Assembly (NCBI GenBank): GCA_049517655.1
Contig: JBEKRQ010000004.1
Location: forward strand, 30,774 to 94,773
DNA length: 64,000 nt
Reading direction: 5' to 3'
Source of the DNA: UBA11358 sp049517655
Lineage (GTDB): Bacteria > Verrucomicrobiota > Verrucomicrobiia > Limisphaerales > UBA11358
A program made the position numbers and the translations under genes. The notes below the pieces were generated by a model. The model made no database searches, was not told the DNA's origin, and worked only from the letters and a program-made list of their open reading frames with translations. This document shows, piece after piece, positions 34,396-42,208 of this stretch. Positions within the stretch are counted from its first letter, which is position 1, and every line of letters begins with the position of its first letter.

Positions 34396-34455
34396 CGAAT
34401 CCCAGTTGAGCCACGCCGAAACCAAAACGTCGTCCACGAAAGGCAGGGCTAGAGA

Positions 34456-34597
34456 GGTGGGGAATCCGCATGATAATTAACATCGAACGTCGAAGATTGA
34501 AGATGGAAACAGGCAAGATGACTGTTACCACTGTTTGAGTTCGGCTTGCGAGGATCAGCCTTCGTCAGACTTCGGCCAGACGAGCGCTCGCCCCACC
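34456..34597. repeat. Dispersed repeat with GGTGGGG/CCCCACC ends, copy 1
   Basis: The ends ggtggggaatccgc and gcgctcgccccacc; the right half contains gaggatcagccttcgtcaga and cttcggccagacgagcgctc. The copy at 53665-53773 has the same right-half sequence in opposite orientation. It adjoins the 3' end of the TPR gene. Confidence 0.65.
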
Positions 34598-34602
34598 CGC
34601 CT

Positions 34603-36015
34603 TCACTGGCTGGCGTAATAGGCGTCCACTTTGGCGGCAACGTCCTTGTAACCGATGTCCATTTCGTAGATGAGTTTGAATTGTTCGATGGCTTCCTCTT
34701 TTTTGCCCATGCTTTCGAGCACGCAGCCGAGGTTGTAGGTGAGGTCTTTTTTTTCGTCGTCGAAAACGATCTTTTCCTTGATGGCGTTTTGAAGTTGGCG
34801 CGCGGCGATGTCGAACATTTTCTTTTTCGCGTAGCACTGTGCGAGACAATTCATCGCGGCAATGCGTTTGTGCGGATTGCCCTGCGCCTTCTGGAATTCC
34901 TGAATGGCCTCGTTGATTTTGCCCGCCTGGAAATAAAGCTGCCCCATTTCAAACCGGATTACCATATCCGTCGGATATTTTTCGACGCGTTTCTGGCAAT
35001 CAGTAACTTGGAAATTTAATTTTTCCGCCTGAATTTTCGCGGATTGCTCTGCGTAATCGGGCGCGGACGGATCAAGTTGCTCCAGTTGGTAATCGAACCG
35101 TCGCGCGACGGTGTCGGAGATGGAGCGTCCAAGCGACGGGTCATTGCCCATTTCGGAATTTTTGACGCGGTCGTAAAGCTCCAGTGAACGTTCGAACTGC
35201 TTCTTTTGCGTGTAAAGTTCCGCGAGCGAGCGCACGAGCTTGAGATTGTCCGGTTCGGTTTTCAGGCGCGTTTCATATTCTTCAACGAGCTGCCCGGTGA
35301 CGTCCTCGGTTTTCTGGACGCGCTTTTCCTGTTCGAGCGAGACGGCTTCCCTTTTATTCTTCAAAATGTCGCGATAGGAACCCTCTCCGCCTTCGAGCGC
35401 GGCATAACCGCCCTGGTCCAGCGTCTTGCGCGCGGACAAATCCTTGAGCGCCTGGCTCAACTCGCCGTCGTTGGGTGTCTGGCTCAATAAATCCATCAGG
35501 ATTTTTTCGCCACGATTCTGGTCTCCCTTGACGACGTCGCCGGCTGCGGCGAGCGCGCGGGCAAATGCAATCGCCAGGTCCCTGTCCTTCGGCGAATTGT
35601 TCGACAGCGTTTCATAGGACAAAACCGCGGTGCTCGGCAACTCCAACGCATTTGCCGCTTCCACGATGAGCCGGTGTGCGGCGGAACTGTGCGGGTCGTT
35701 GTTCAAAATCTGCTCGGCGATGGCGAGCGCCTCGGCGGGGTTGCGGCGCAGGGCAATCTGGCCTTTGGCCACGAGCGGCGAAGAACTGGCGCCGCTCCAC
35801 ATCTTTTTGAAAAATCCGCTACCTTTATTGCCAGCTTTCTTAAACTGCGTTTCGCGCAGCGCCTTGCGGCACTCAAAAAATTCCGGCTCCTTTTCGAGCA
35901 CCTGGTTGAACAGATCAATCGCGTAATCCAGATTTTCCCGTTGCGCGGCTTCGGTGGCTTTGGTGTAGAGCCTCCGTGAGTCGGCTGAAATCTCATTGAT
36001 GCTTTTTTCTGCCAT
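34603..36015 (-). CDS. TPR repeat protein, cytoplasmic
   Basis: A protein of 470 residues with no signal peptide. TPR-like helices occur near the start (LDYAIDLFNQVLEKEPEFFE), middle (EEYETRLKTEPDNLKLVRSL; FERSLELYDRVK) and end (INEAIQEFQKAQGNPHKRIA; KKEEAIEQFKLIYEMD). No enzyme motif. Stand-alone minus-strand gene between the dapF-like gene and aroC. Probably a scaffold; partner unknown. Confidence 0.75.
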   Translation of the reverse strand: MAEKSINEISADSRRLYTKATEAAQRENLDYAIDLFNQVLEKEPEFFECRKALRETQFKKAGNKGSGFFKKMWSGASSSPLVAKGQIALRRNPAEALAIAEQILNNDPHSSAAHRLIVEAANALELPSTAVLSYETLSNNSPKDRDLAIAFARALAAAGDVVKGDQNRGEKILMDLLSQTPNDGELSQALKDLSARKTLDQGGYAALEGGEGSYRDILKNKREAVSLEQEKRVQKTEDVTGQLVEEYETRLKTEPDNLKLVRSLAELYTQKKQFERSLELYDRVKNSEMGNDPSLGRSISDTVARRFDYQLEQLDPSAPDYAEQSAKIQAEKLNFQVTDCQKRVEKYPTDMVIRFEMGQLYFQAGKINEAIQEFQKAQGNPHKRIAAMNCLAQCYAKKKMFDIAARQLQNAIKEKIVFDDEKKDLTYNLGCVLESMGKKEEAIEQFKLIYEMDIGYKDVAAKVDAYYASQ

Positions 36016-36081
36016 TTGATTTATCGTGTTAAGTTAAAATTGCTGCTGTCACGTTAAAAATCAACATAGGACACCTTCAGA

Positions 36082-37161
36082 TCAATCGCACTGCGCCTTG
36101 TGCCGCAGTGCGTGATCCACGAGAACGAGCGCGGTCATCGCCTCGACCATCGGCACTGCGCGCGGCAACACGCACGGATCGTGTCGCCCACGGGCCTTTA
36201 ATTTCGTGTTGCGGAATTGCGCGTCCACCGTGTCCTGCTCGTGCAGGACGGTCGCCACCGGTTTGAACGCGACGCGGAAGAAGATCGTCTGGCCGTTTGA
36301 AATTCCGCCTTGAATGCCGCCGGAAAAATTCGTTGTCGTAAAAACCTTCCCATGTTTCGCGCGAAACGGGTCGTTGTGCTGGCGGCCAGTCAATAAGATG
36401 CCGCCGAAACCAGAGCCGATTTCAAACGCCTTGGACGCGGGCAGGCTTAACATTGCCTTCGCCAGGTCTGCTTCAAGCTTGTCAAAAACGGGTTCGCCCC
36501 AGCCGGCGGGCACGCCGCGTGCGATGCCTTCAACAATGCCGCCGACGGTGTCACCCGCGCGCCGCATCTTTTCGATAAGCTGGATCATTCTTTTTGCCGC
36601 CGTTGTGTCGGGGCAACGGACGATGTTCGACTCGATGTCCTCGAACTTCACCTTGTCCGGGTTCACGTCAGCGACGAGTTGCCGGACTTGTTTGACGTAA
36701 GCGAGGATTTCGACGCCGAACCGTTCGCGTAAAATTTTCCTGGCAATGGCGCCGGCGGCGACGCGGCCAACCGTTTCGCGCGCGCTGGCGCGACCGCCGC
36801 CCTGCCAGTTGCGAATGCCATATTTGGCAAAATACGTGAAATCCGCGTGCGACGGGCGGAACTTCGTTTTCATTTCGGAATAAGCTTCAGGACGCGCATC
36901 CTCGTTTTTAACCCACATGCAAATCGGTGTGCCGAGCGTTTTGCCCCCGAATGTGCCGGAAAGGATTTGCACCGTGTCGGATTCCCGGCGCGGCGAAACA
37001 ATTTTGGATTGGCCCGGACGGCGGCGATCCAAATCCGGCTGGATGTCCGCTTCGGTCAGTTTGAGGCGCGGCGGGCAGCCGTCCACGACCACACCCACGC
37101 CGCCGCCATGGGATTCGCCCCACGTCATGATGCGAAACAGTTGCCCAAAGATATTTGCCAT
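36082..37161 (-). CDS. aroC: Chorismate synthase
   Basis: A protein of 359 residues. FMN-binding and catalytic blocks are present: TWGESHGGGVGVVVDGCPP, RRPGQSKIVSPRRESD, GRASARETVGRVAAGAIA, FSGGIQGGISNG and the end block GRHDPCVLPRAVPMVEAM. It converts EPSP to chorismate, the last step of the shikimate pathway. trpA follows divergently, so both aromatic genes share a spacer containing the repeat at 37201-37296. Confidence 0.96.
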   Translation of the reverse strand: MANIFGQLFRIMTWGESHGGGVGVVVDGCPPRLKLTEADIQPDLDRRRPGQSKIVSPRRESDTVQILSGTFGGKTLGTPICMWVKNEDARPEAYSEMKTKFRPSHADFTYFAKYGIRNWQGGGRASARETVGRVAAGAIARKILRERFGVEILAYVKQVRQLVADVNPDKVKFEDIESNIVRCPDTTAAKRMIQLIEKMRRAGDTVGGIVEGIARGVPAGWGEPVFDKLEADLAKAMLSLPASKAFEIGSGFGGILLTGRQHNDPFRAKHGKVFTTTNFSGGIQGGISNGQTIFFRVAFKPVATVLHEQDTVDAQFRNTKLKARGRHDPCVLPRAVPMVEAMTALVLVDHALRHKAQCD

Positions 37162-37200
37162 GCGGTGATATTGCTAAAAAATCACGACGCGGTCAAATCC

Positions 37201-37296
37201 ATCGGAGGGACGAGTTACACGAGTCCCAAACTAGATTTGTGGGCTTCAAATTCATTTGATTAAAGTCAGAGGCTCGCGTAGCTCGTCCCTCCGAGT
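37201..37296. repeat. Dispersed inverted repeat, GGAGGG/CCCTCC family, copy 3
   Basis: The left end is atcggagggacgagttacac and the right end gcgtagctcgtccctccgag. It sits between the divergent aroC and trpA genes, so here it cannot serve as a shared terminator and may instead affect both promoters. Confidence 0.7.
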
Positions 37297-37349
37297 CGGT
37301 GAACTTGCCGCTTGAAACTTGAAACTTCCCCCTTGAAACTACCCGCTGC

Positions 37350-38150
37350 ATGAACCGCATTGAGGAACGCTTTGCCCGGCTCAAACACGAGGGCAAAAAA
37401 GGTTTCATCGTTTATATCGGCGCGGGCGATCCGAATCTGGACGCCACGCGCCGGCTCGCGCTTGCCTTTGACGAGGCCGGCGTGGACATTCTTGAACTCG
37501 GTGTGCCGTTTAGTGATCCGCTCGCCGACGGCCTGGTGAACCAGCTTGCGGCGCAACGCGGTTTGGAATCCGGCGCCACGCCGCCCAAAGTGCTGGAAAC
37601 CGTCGCTGCAATCCGCAAACAGTCGCAGATCCCGATTGTGCTCTACATTTATTTCAACCTCATTCACCGCGCCGGAATGGAAAGATTCATCGCGGATGCG
37701 GCCACGGTAGGTGTGGACGGCCTGCTCGTGCTCGATTTACCACCGGAGGAATCGGCCGATTACGAAACGCTCATGCGCAAGGCCGGTCTCTGCCACATTT
37801 ATCTCGTCGCGCCGACGACACCGGACGACCGCATCGAACTCATTGTCAAACGCGGCAGCGGTTTTATTTATTACATTTCGCGCGAAGGCGTGACCGGCAT
37901 GCAGGCACGAGTCGCGGCGAACATCGCACAGCAGGTCGCCAGAATCCGCGCGCATACGAATTTGCCGGTCGCCGTCGGTTTCGGCATCTCAAATCCCGAA
38001 CAGGCCAAACTCGTCGCGCAAAACGCGGACGCCGTCGTTGTGGGCAGCGCGGTGGTGAATCAGATCGCCAGGCACGGAAAATCGAAGGATTTGGTGAAGC
38101 GCGTGGGTGAATTTGTGAAATCGCTGGCCGATGCGGTAAAGACTATTTAA
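37350..38150 (+). CDS. trpA: Tryptophan synthase alpha subunit
   Basis: A protein of 266 residues, TIM barrel. Catalytic Glu and Asp lie in ILELGVPFSDPLADG; LVLDLPPEESADY, LVAPTTPDDRI, FIYYISREGVTGM and VAVGFGISNPEQA are the other family blocks. The usual PLADGPVIQ has LADGLVNQ. It splits indole-glycerol phosphate; trpB is not in the window. Confidence 0.95.
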   Translation: MNRIEERFARLKHEGKKGFIVYIGAGDPNLDATRRLALAFDEAGVDILELGVPFSDPLADGLVNQLAAQRGLESGATPPKVLETVAAIRKQSQIPIVLYIYFNLIHRAGMERFIADAATVGVDGLLVLDLPPEESADYETLMRKAGLCHIYLVAPTTPDDRIELIVKRGSGFIYYISREGVTGMQARVAANIAQQVARIRAHTNLPVAVGFGISNPEQAKLVAQNADAVVVGSAVVNQIARHGKSKDLVKRVGEFVKSLADAVKTI

Positions 38151-38184
38151 GCCACAGATGAACACAGATGAACGCAGATGAAAA

Positions 38185-38238
38185 GGTAGAGCGCGTTCTC
38201 CTAACGCACCACGGCTGGCTCGGAGAGCCGGCCCTACC
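38185..38238. repeat. Dispersed palindrome, GGTAGAGC/GCCCTACC family, copy 3
   Basis: The ends ggtagagcgcg and gccggccctacc are inverted with a hairpin gctggctcggagagccggc inside. It follows a short accacagatgaac-type direct repeat (38151-38182: agatgaacacagatgaacgc). Confidence 0.65.
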
Positions 38239-38259
38239 AGATGCAGATTGAATTTTTGC

Positions 38260-39393
38260 ATGAAAATGAAAACTGACGTGAAAAACCGTTTCGTCGTCAT
38301 CATGGCGGGCGGGCGCGGCGAGCGGTTCTGGCCGGTGAGCCGCGAGAAAATGCCCAAGCAACTGCTCACGCTGCTCGGCAAACGCTCGTTTCTCCAGCAG
38401 GCCGTTGACCGCGTGCTGCCGCTCGTGCCGGCCAAAAACATTTTCGTCATCACCAACGCGACGCAGTTGCCGGAAGTCCGCAAACAACTGCCGAAAATCC
38501 CGAAACAAAATCTCATCGCCGAACCGATGGGCCGCGACACCTGTGCTGCCGTCACGCTCGGCGCGGCAATTGTCGGCGCGCGTTCGACGACCGGCGTCAT
38601 GGCGGTGTTGCCGGCGGACCACGTCATTCCCAACGAGAAAAAATTTCAGCAGGTTTTGACCGACTCGTTCGATTTGGCGGGTCGTGGCCGGGCGATTGTG
38701 ACGATTGGTATCAAGCCGACCGAGCCGTCAACGGGTTACGGTTATATTCGCGTTGGTGAAGCCTTGCCGCCTCCGCAGGGCGTGAAGAAATACAAGACGA
38801 CTTTTTTCCGGGCGGAGCAATTTGTCGAGAAACCGCACTTTGACCGCGCGCTCGAATACGTCAACAGCGGCCGGTATCGCTGGAACGCGGGGATATTCGT
38901 CTGGTCGTTCGTGACCATCACGGAAGGTTTGCAGAAACACCAGCCGGAAATGTATGCGGCGTGCCAGCGCTGGTTCAAAGTGGCGAACAAGCCGGCCAGG
39001 CTCGCGAAAGTTTTGGCAAAGGAATATCCCGACATCAAAAAAATCTCGACTGATTATGCGCTGATGGAACACGCGCAAAATGTCATTGTGGCCGACGGCG
39101 CATTCGAATGGGACGATTTTGGTTCGTGGACGGCCCTGGCGCGGCATCTCAAAGCCGATGCCGAAGGCAATTGCGCCGTGGCGGACTTCATTCACGTGGA
39201 TGGCGCGCGCAACATCATCTACGACGCGCGCACCAAAGACCGACGCACGCCGATTGCGGTGGTCGGTTTGCGCGATTCCATTTTGGTTCAAACCGACGAT
39301 GCGGTGCTGCTCGCGCACAAGAGTCAGGCGCAAAAAGTCAGGGAGTTGGTCAGAAAACTGGCGGAAATGAAAAAGTACAAGCAACTCATGTAA
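38260..39393 (+). CDS. manC: Mannose-1-phosphate guanylyltransferase
   Basis: A protein of 377 residues from the ATG at 38260. The nucleotidyltransferase signature VVIMAGGRGERFWPVSREKMPKQ (read as two halves), VLPADHVIPNE, YRWNAGIFVWSF and VADGAFEWDDFGSW are all typical. It has no C-terminal isomerase (cupin) domain, so it is the short monofunctional form. It makes GDP-mannose for surface glycans. The methyltransferase follows 87 nt downstream. Confidence 0.9.
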   Translation: MKMKTDVKNRFVVIMAGGRGERFWPVSREKMPKQLLTLLGKRSFLQQAVDRVLPLVPAKNIFVITNATQLPEVRKQLPKIPKQNLIAEPMGRDTCAAVTLGAAIVGARSTTGVMAVLPADHVIPNEKKFQQVLTDSFDLAGRGRAIVTIGIKPTEPSTGYGYIRVGEALPPPQGVKKYKTTFFRAEQFVEKPHFDRALEYVNSGRYRWNAGIFVWSFVTITEGLQKHQPEMYAACQRWFKVANKPARLAKVLAKEYPDIKKISTDYALMEHAQNVIVADGAFEWDDFGSWTALARHLKADAEGNCAVADFIHVDGARNIIYDARTKDRRTPIAVVGLRDSILVQTDDAVLLAHKSQAQKVRELVRKLAEMKKYKQLM

Positions 39394-39480
39394 GATTTGG
39401 GTGTGTGGAAGCGGGAAACTATCCTTAAAAGATTTTCTTTACATACTCTTCATGCCTATTCAGCTTCACCCGTCCCGTAT

Positions 39481-40191
39481 ATGAGAGCTTCAGATTTTCA
39501 GCGATTTTTTAGTGCCGACGGTGGTGGAACTCCTGATGAGCTAAGCGGACCGCGCATTGAAAAAGTGCGAAGAATTTTCGCGGAGTCAAACGCGAAGACG
39601 ATCCTCGACGTTGGCTGTGCCAACGGCGCAATCCTCAAGCTATTGCCCGGTGCCCGTGAATTGCACGGCGTGGACATTTCCGAGGTGTTGGTCAAAAGGG
39701 CTAATGCTATTGGCGTGAAAGCATTGGTGCATGATGTGGAAAGTGGCCCGCTGCCGTATTCGGACGCCACCTTCGATGCCGTTTTTTCCGGTGAAGTCAT
39801 TGAACACCTGGTGAACACTGATTGGCTGCTTTCCGAGATCAATCGTGTGCTTAAACCGGGAGGCATGATCGTGTTGACCTTTCCCAACATCCGCACCGTC
39901 CTGTCTTTGTTGATGATGGCGTTTTTCGACATTCCGCCGATGTATGCGGCGCGCTATCGGGCAGGACATGTCAGGGATTTTACTCTTAAGACAATTAAGA
40001 TGGCGCTGCAAAAAAACGGCTTCGTATTCAAGAAAGCTGTTGGGAGCGCATTCTATTTTCCTAAAATCGGCGAGTTTGGCAGAGGATTGGCGGAGTGGTT
40101 TCCATCCTGGGCGCACACCTCAATTGTCGTTGCCACCAAAGAAAAAGAAGCTGTTTACCCTCCTCCTGATCTGAGGGATGTGATTTATTGA
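39481..40191 (+). CDS. Class I SAM-dependent methyltransferase
   Basis: A protein of 236 residues from the ATG at 39481 (the frame is open to 39397). SAM motif I TILDVGCANGAIL, acidic motif II LHGVDISEVLV, motif GPLPYSDATFDAVFSGEVIEHL and VLKPGGMIVLTFPN mark a methyltransferase-11/25 type. The substrate cannot be inferred; the neighbour manC hints at a glycan or lipid but that is weak. Confidence 0.8.
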   Translation: MRASDFQRFFSADGGGTPDELSGPRIEKVRRIFAESNAKTILDVGCANGAILKLLPGARELHGVDISEVLVKRANAIGVKALVHDVESGPLPYSDATFDAVFSGEVIEHLVNTDWLLSEINRVLKPGGMIVLTFPNIRTVLSLLMMAFFDIPPMYAARYRAGHVRDFTLKTIKMALQKNGFVFKKAVGSAFYFPKIGEFGRGLAEWFPSWAHTSIVVATKEKEAVYPPPDLRDVIY

Positions 40192-40280
40192 GCTGGGAGA
40201 CATTCATTCTTCAATTTGTCTCACACGCTTCTTGACCTTTTCCGCATAAAAGACAAACTGTCCAGCTGAACTTTAGTTTT

Positions 40281-40357
40281 TAGTGTTGAGTTTTGAGTTT
40301 TGAATTGTTTGCAGCAAATTGAGTTCAAAACTTGGAACTTAAAGTTCAAAATTAAAT
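40281..40357. repeat. GTTTTGAGTTTTGA-type inverted words upstream of typA
   Basis: agtgttgagttttgagtttt on the left and gttcaaaacttggaacttaa plus agttcaaaat on the right are inverted. The typA promoter region is inside this low-complexity text. Confidence 0.5.
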
Positions 40358-40360
40358 CAA

Positions 40361-42196
40361 ATGCAGCACATTCGGAACATCGCCATCATCGCGCACGTTG
40401 ACCACGGCAAGACGACGCTCGTGGACTGTCTGCTCAAGCAGTCCGGCACGTTCCGCGCCAATGAGGCCAAGGCCAGCGAGGAGCGCATCATGGATTCGAT
40501 GGATTTGGAGCGCGAAAAGGGTATTACCATCAAGGCCAAAAACGCCGCGTTCAAATACAAGGATTACCACATCAACATCGTGGACACGCCCGGCCATGCG
40601 GATTTCGGCGGCGAAGTCGAACGTATCATGAACATGATTGACGGCGTGTTGCTGGTCGTGGACGCCGCGGACGGCCCGCAGGCGCAAACGCGCTTCGTGC
40701 TGCGCAAGGCGCTCGAAGCGGGCGCCAAGCCGATCGTTGTCATCAATAAAATTGACCGCGAGAATGCGAATCCAAAAAAAGTCCTCGACCAGGTTTTCGA
40801 GCTGTTCATTTCGCTCAACGCCACGGACGAGCAATTGGATTTTCCGTTCATCTTTTGCTCGGCCAAAGTCGGCTATGCGAAACTCGATCTTGAGCAGGCC
40901 AGTGACTCGATGGTCCCCCTGTTTGACGCCATCGTGAAATACATTCCGCCGCCGCGCGCCAAGGCGGGCGAAGGTTTTCAAATTCTCGTCGCGAACCTGG
41001 ATTACAGCGATTATCTCGGCCGCATTGCGTTCGGCAAAATCATGGAGGGCAAGGTGAAGGTCGGCGACACGGCCAGTTGCCTGCACGGCCACGGCAGGAT
41101 CACCCAGGGCAAAATCACAATGATTTATCACTTCGAAGGCTTGAAACGCATCGAAGTGGAGGAGGCGCACGCGGGCGACATCGTTGGCATCACCGGTTTT
41201 GAGGACGTGTTCATCGGCGAGACCATCGCGGACAAACCAGAACATGGCGCGCTGCCTTACATTCCGATTGATCCTCCGACGATTCAGATGGAATTCGCCG
41301 TAAATGACAGCCCGCTCGCCGGCCAGGACGGCAAGCTCGTCACCGCGCGGCACATTTGGGAGCGGTTGCAAAAGGAAATCCGCACCAACGTCGCGTTGCG
41401 CATCAAGCAGACCGACGATCCGAAAATTTTTGAGGTCGAGGGCCGGGGCGAAATGCAAATCGCCATCCTCGTCGAGCAAATGCGGCGCGAAGGCTATGAA
41501 GTTTTGGTTTCGCGTCCTGAAGTGCTTTATAAGAAAGGCCCGGGCGGCGAGCTCCTGGAACCGATTGAACAGTTGTTCCTCGAAATCCCGCAGGAATTCA
41601 TGGGCGCAGTCATGGAAAATCTTTCCGGCCGCAAGGCTGAAATCACCAGCATGAACCATCACGCCGATCAGGTGACCATCGAGGCGCTGATTCCCACGCG
41701 CGGCCTGATTGGATTCGAGACCGACCTCGTGAACCAGACACGCGGTCTTGGCGTGATGAGCCACCTGTTCCATGAATACGGCCCCGACCGGGGGGAAATC
41801 GCCGCGCGCAAGAACGGTTCGCTCGTCAGCATGGAAAGCGGCCGGGCGATGGCTTACGCGCTGAACATGATTCAGGAACGCGGCCGGTTGATGGTGGAAC
41901 CGGGCGACGCCATTTACGCCGGCATGATTGTGGGCGAAAACGCGCGCGAAAACGACATTCCGGTGAATCCCTGCAAGGCGAAAAGACTGACGAACATGCG
42001 GTCTGTGGGCGATGGCAAGGGCATCCAACTCAATCCGCCGCTCAAAATATCGCTCGAACGGGCGCTCGAATACATCAGCTCGGACGAATATGTCGAGGCC
42101 ACGCCGAAAAATCTGCGATTGCGAAAGAAGATTCTGGATGAAACGGCCAGAAAACGCTCGGAAAAATCGCGCGTGATAAAAATCCTGGCGGAATGA
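40361..42196 (+). CDS. typA: Translational GTPase TypA/BipA
   Basis: A protein of 611 residues. G1 AHVDHGKTTLVDCLL, G2 region ERGI-like EREKGITIKAKNAA, G3 VDTPGHADFGGEVE, G4 VINKIDRENANP and the TypA-specific C-terminal domain (GRLMVEPGDAIYAGMIVGE) are intact. It associates with ribosomes and aids assembly at low temperature or stress in other bacteria. It is convergent with the PAS/SpoIIE gene, ends 12 nt apart. Confidence 0.96.
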   Translation: MQHIRNIAIIAHVDHGKTTLVDCLLKQSGTFRANEAKASEERIMDSMDLEREKGITIKAKNAAFKYKDYHINIVDTPGHADFGGEVERIMNMIDGVLLVVDAADGPQAQTRFVLRKALEAGAKPIVVINKIDRENANPKKVLDQVFELFISLNATDEQLDFPFIFCSAKVGYAKLDLEQASDSMVPLFDAIVKYIPPPRAKAGEGFQILVANLDYSDYLGRIAFGKIMEGKVKVGDTASCLHGHGRITQGKITMIYHFEGLKRIEVEEAHAGDIVGITGFEDVFIGETIADKPEHGALPYIPIDPPTIQMEFAVNDSPLAGQDGKLVTARHIWERLQKEIRTNVALRIKQTDDPKIFEVEGRGEMQIAILVEQMRREGYEVLVSRPEVLYKKGPGGELLEPIEQLFLEIPQEFMGAVMENLSGRKAEITSMNHHADQVTIEALIPTRGLIGFETDLVNQTRGLGVMSHLFHEYGPDRGEIAARKNGSLVSMESGRAMAYALNMIQERGRLMVEPGDAIYAGMIVGENARENDIPVNPCKAKRLTNMRSVGDGKGIQLNPPLKISLERALEYISSDEYVEATPKNLRLRKKILDETARKRSEKSRVIKILAE

Positions 42197-42208
42197 CAGG
42201 CGCGGCAA

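Noticed and set aside
40352..42208. A 618-codon open frame opposite typA
   Set aside because: Same reason: typA is complete with all G motifs, and the opposite frame has no recognisable domain.
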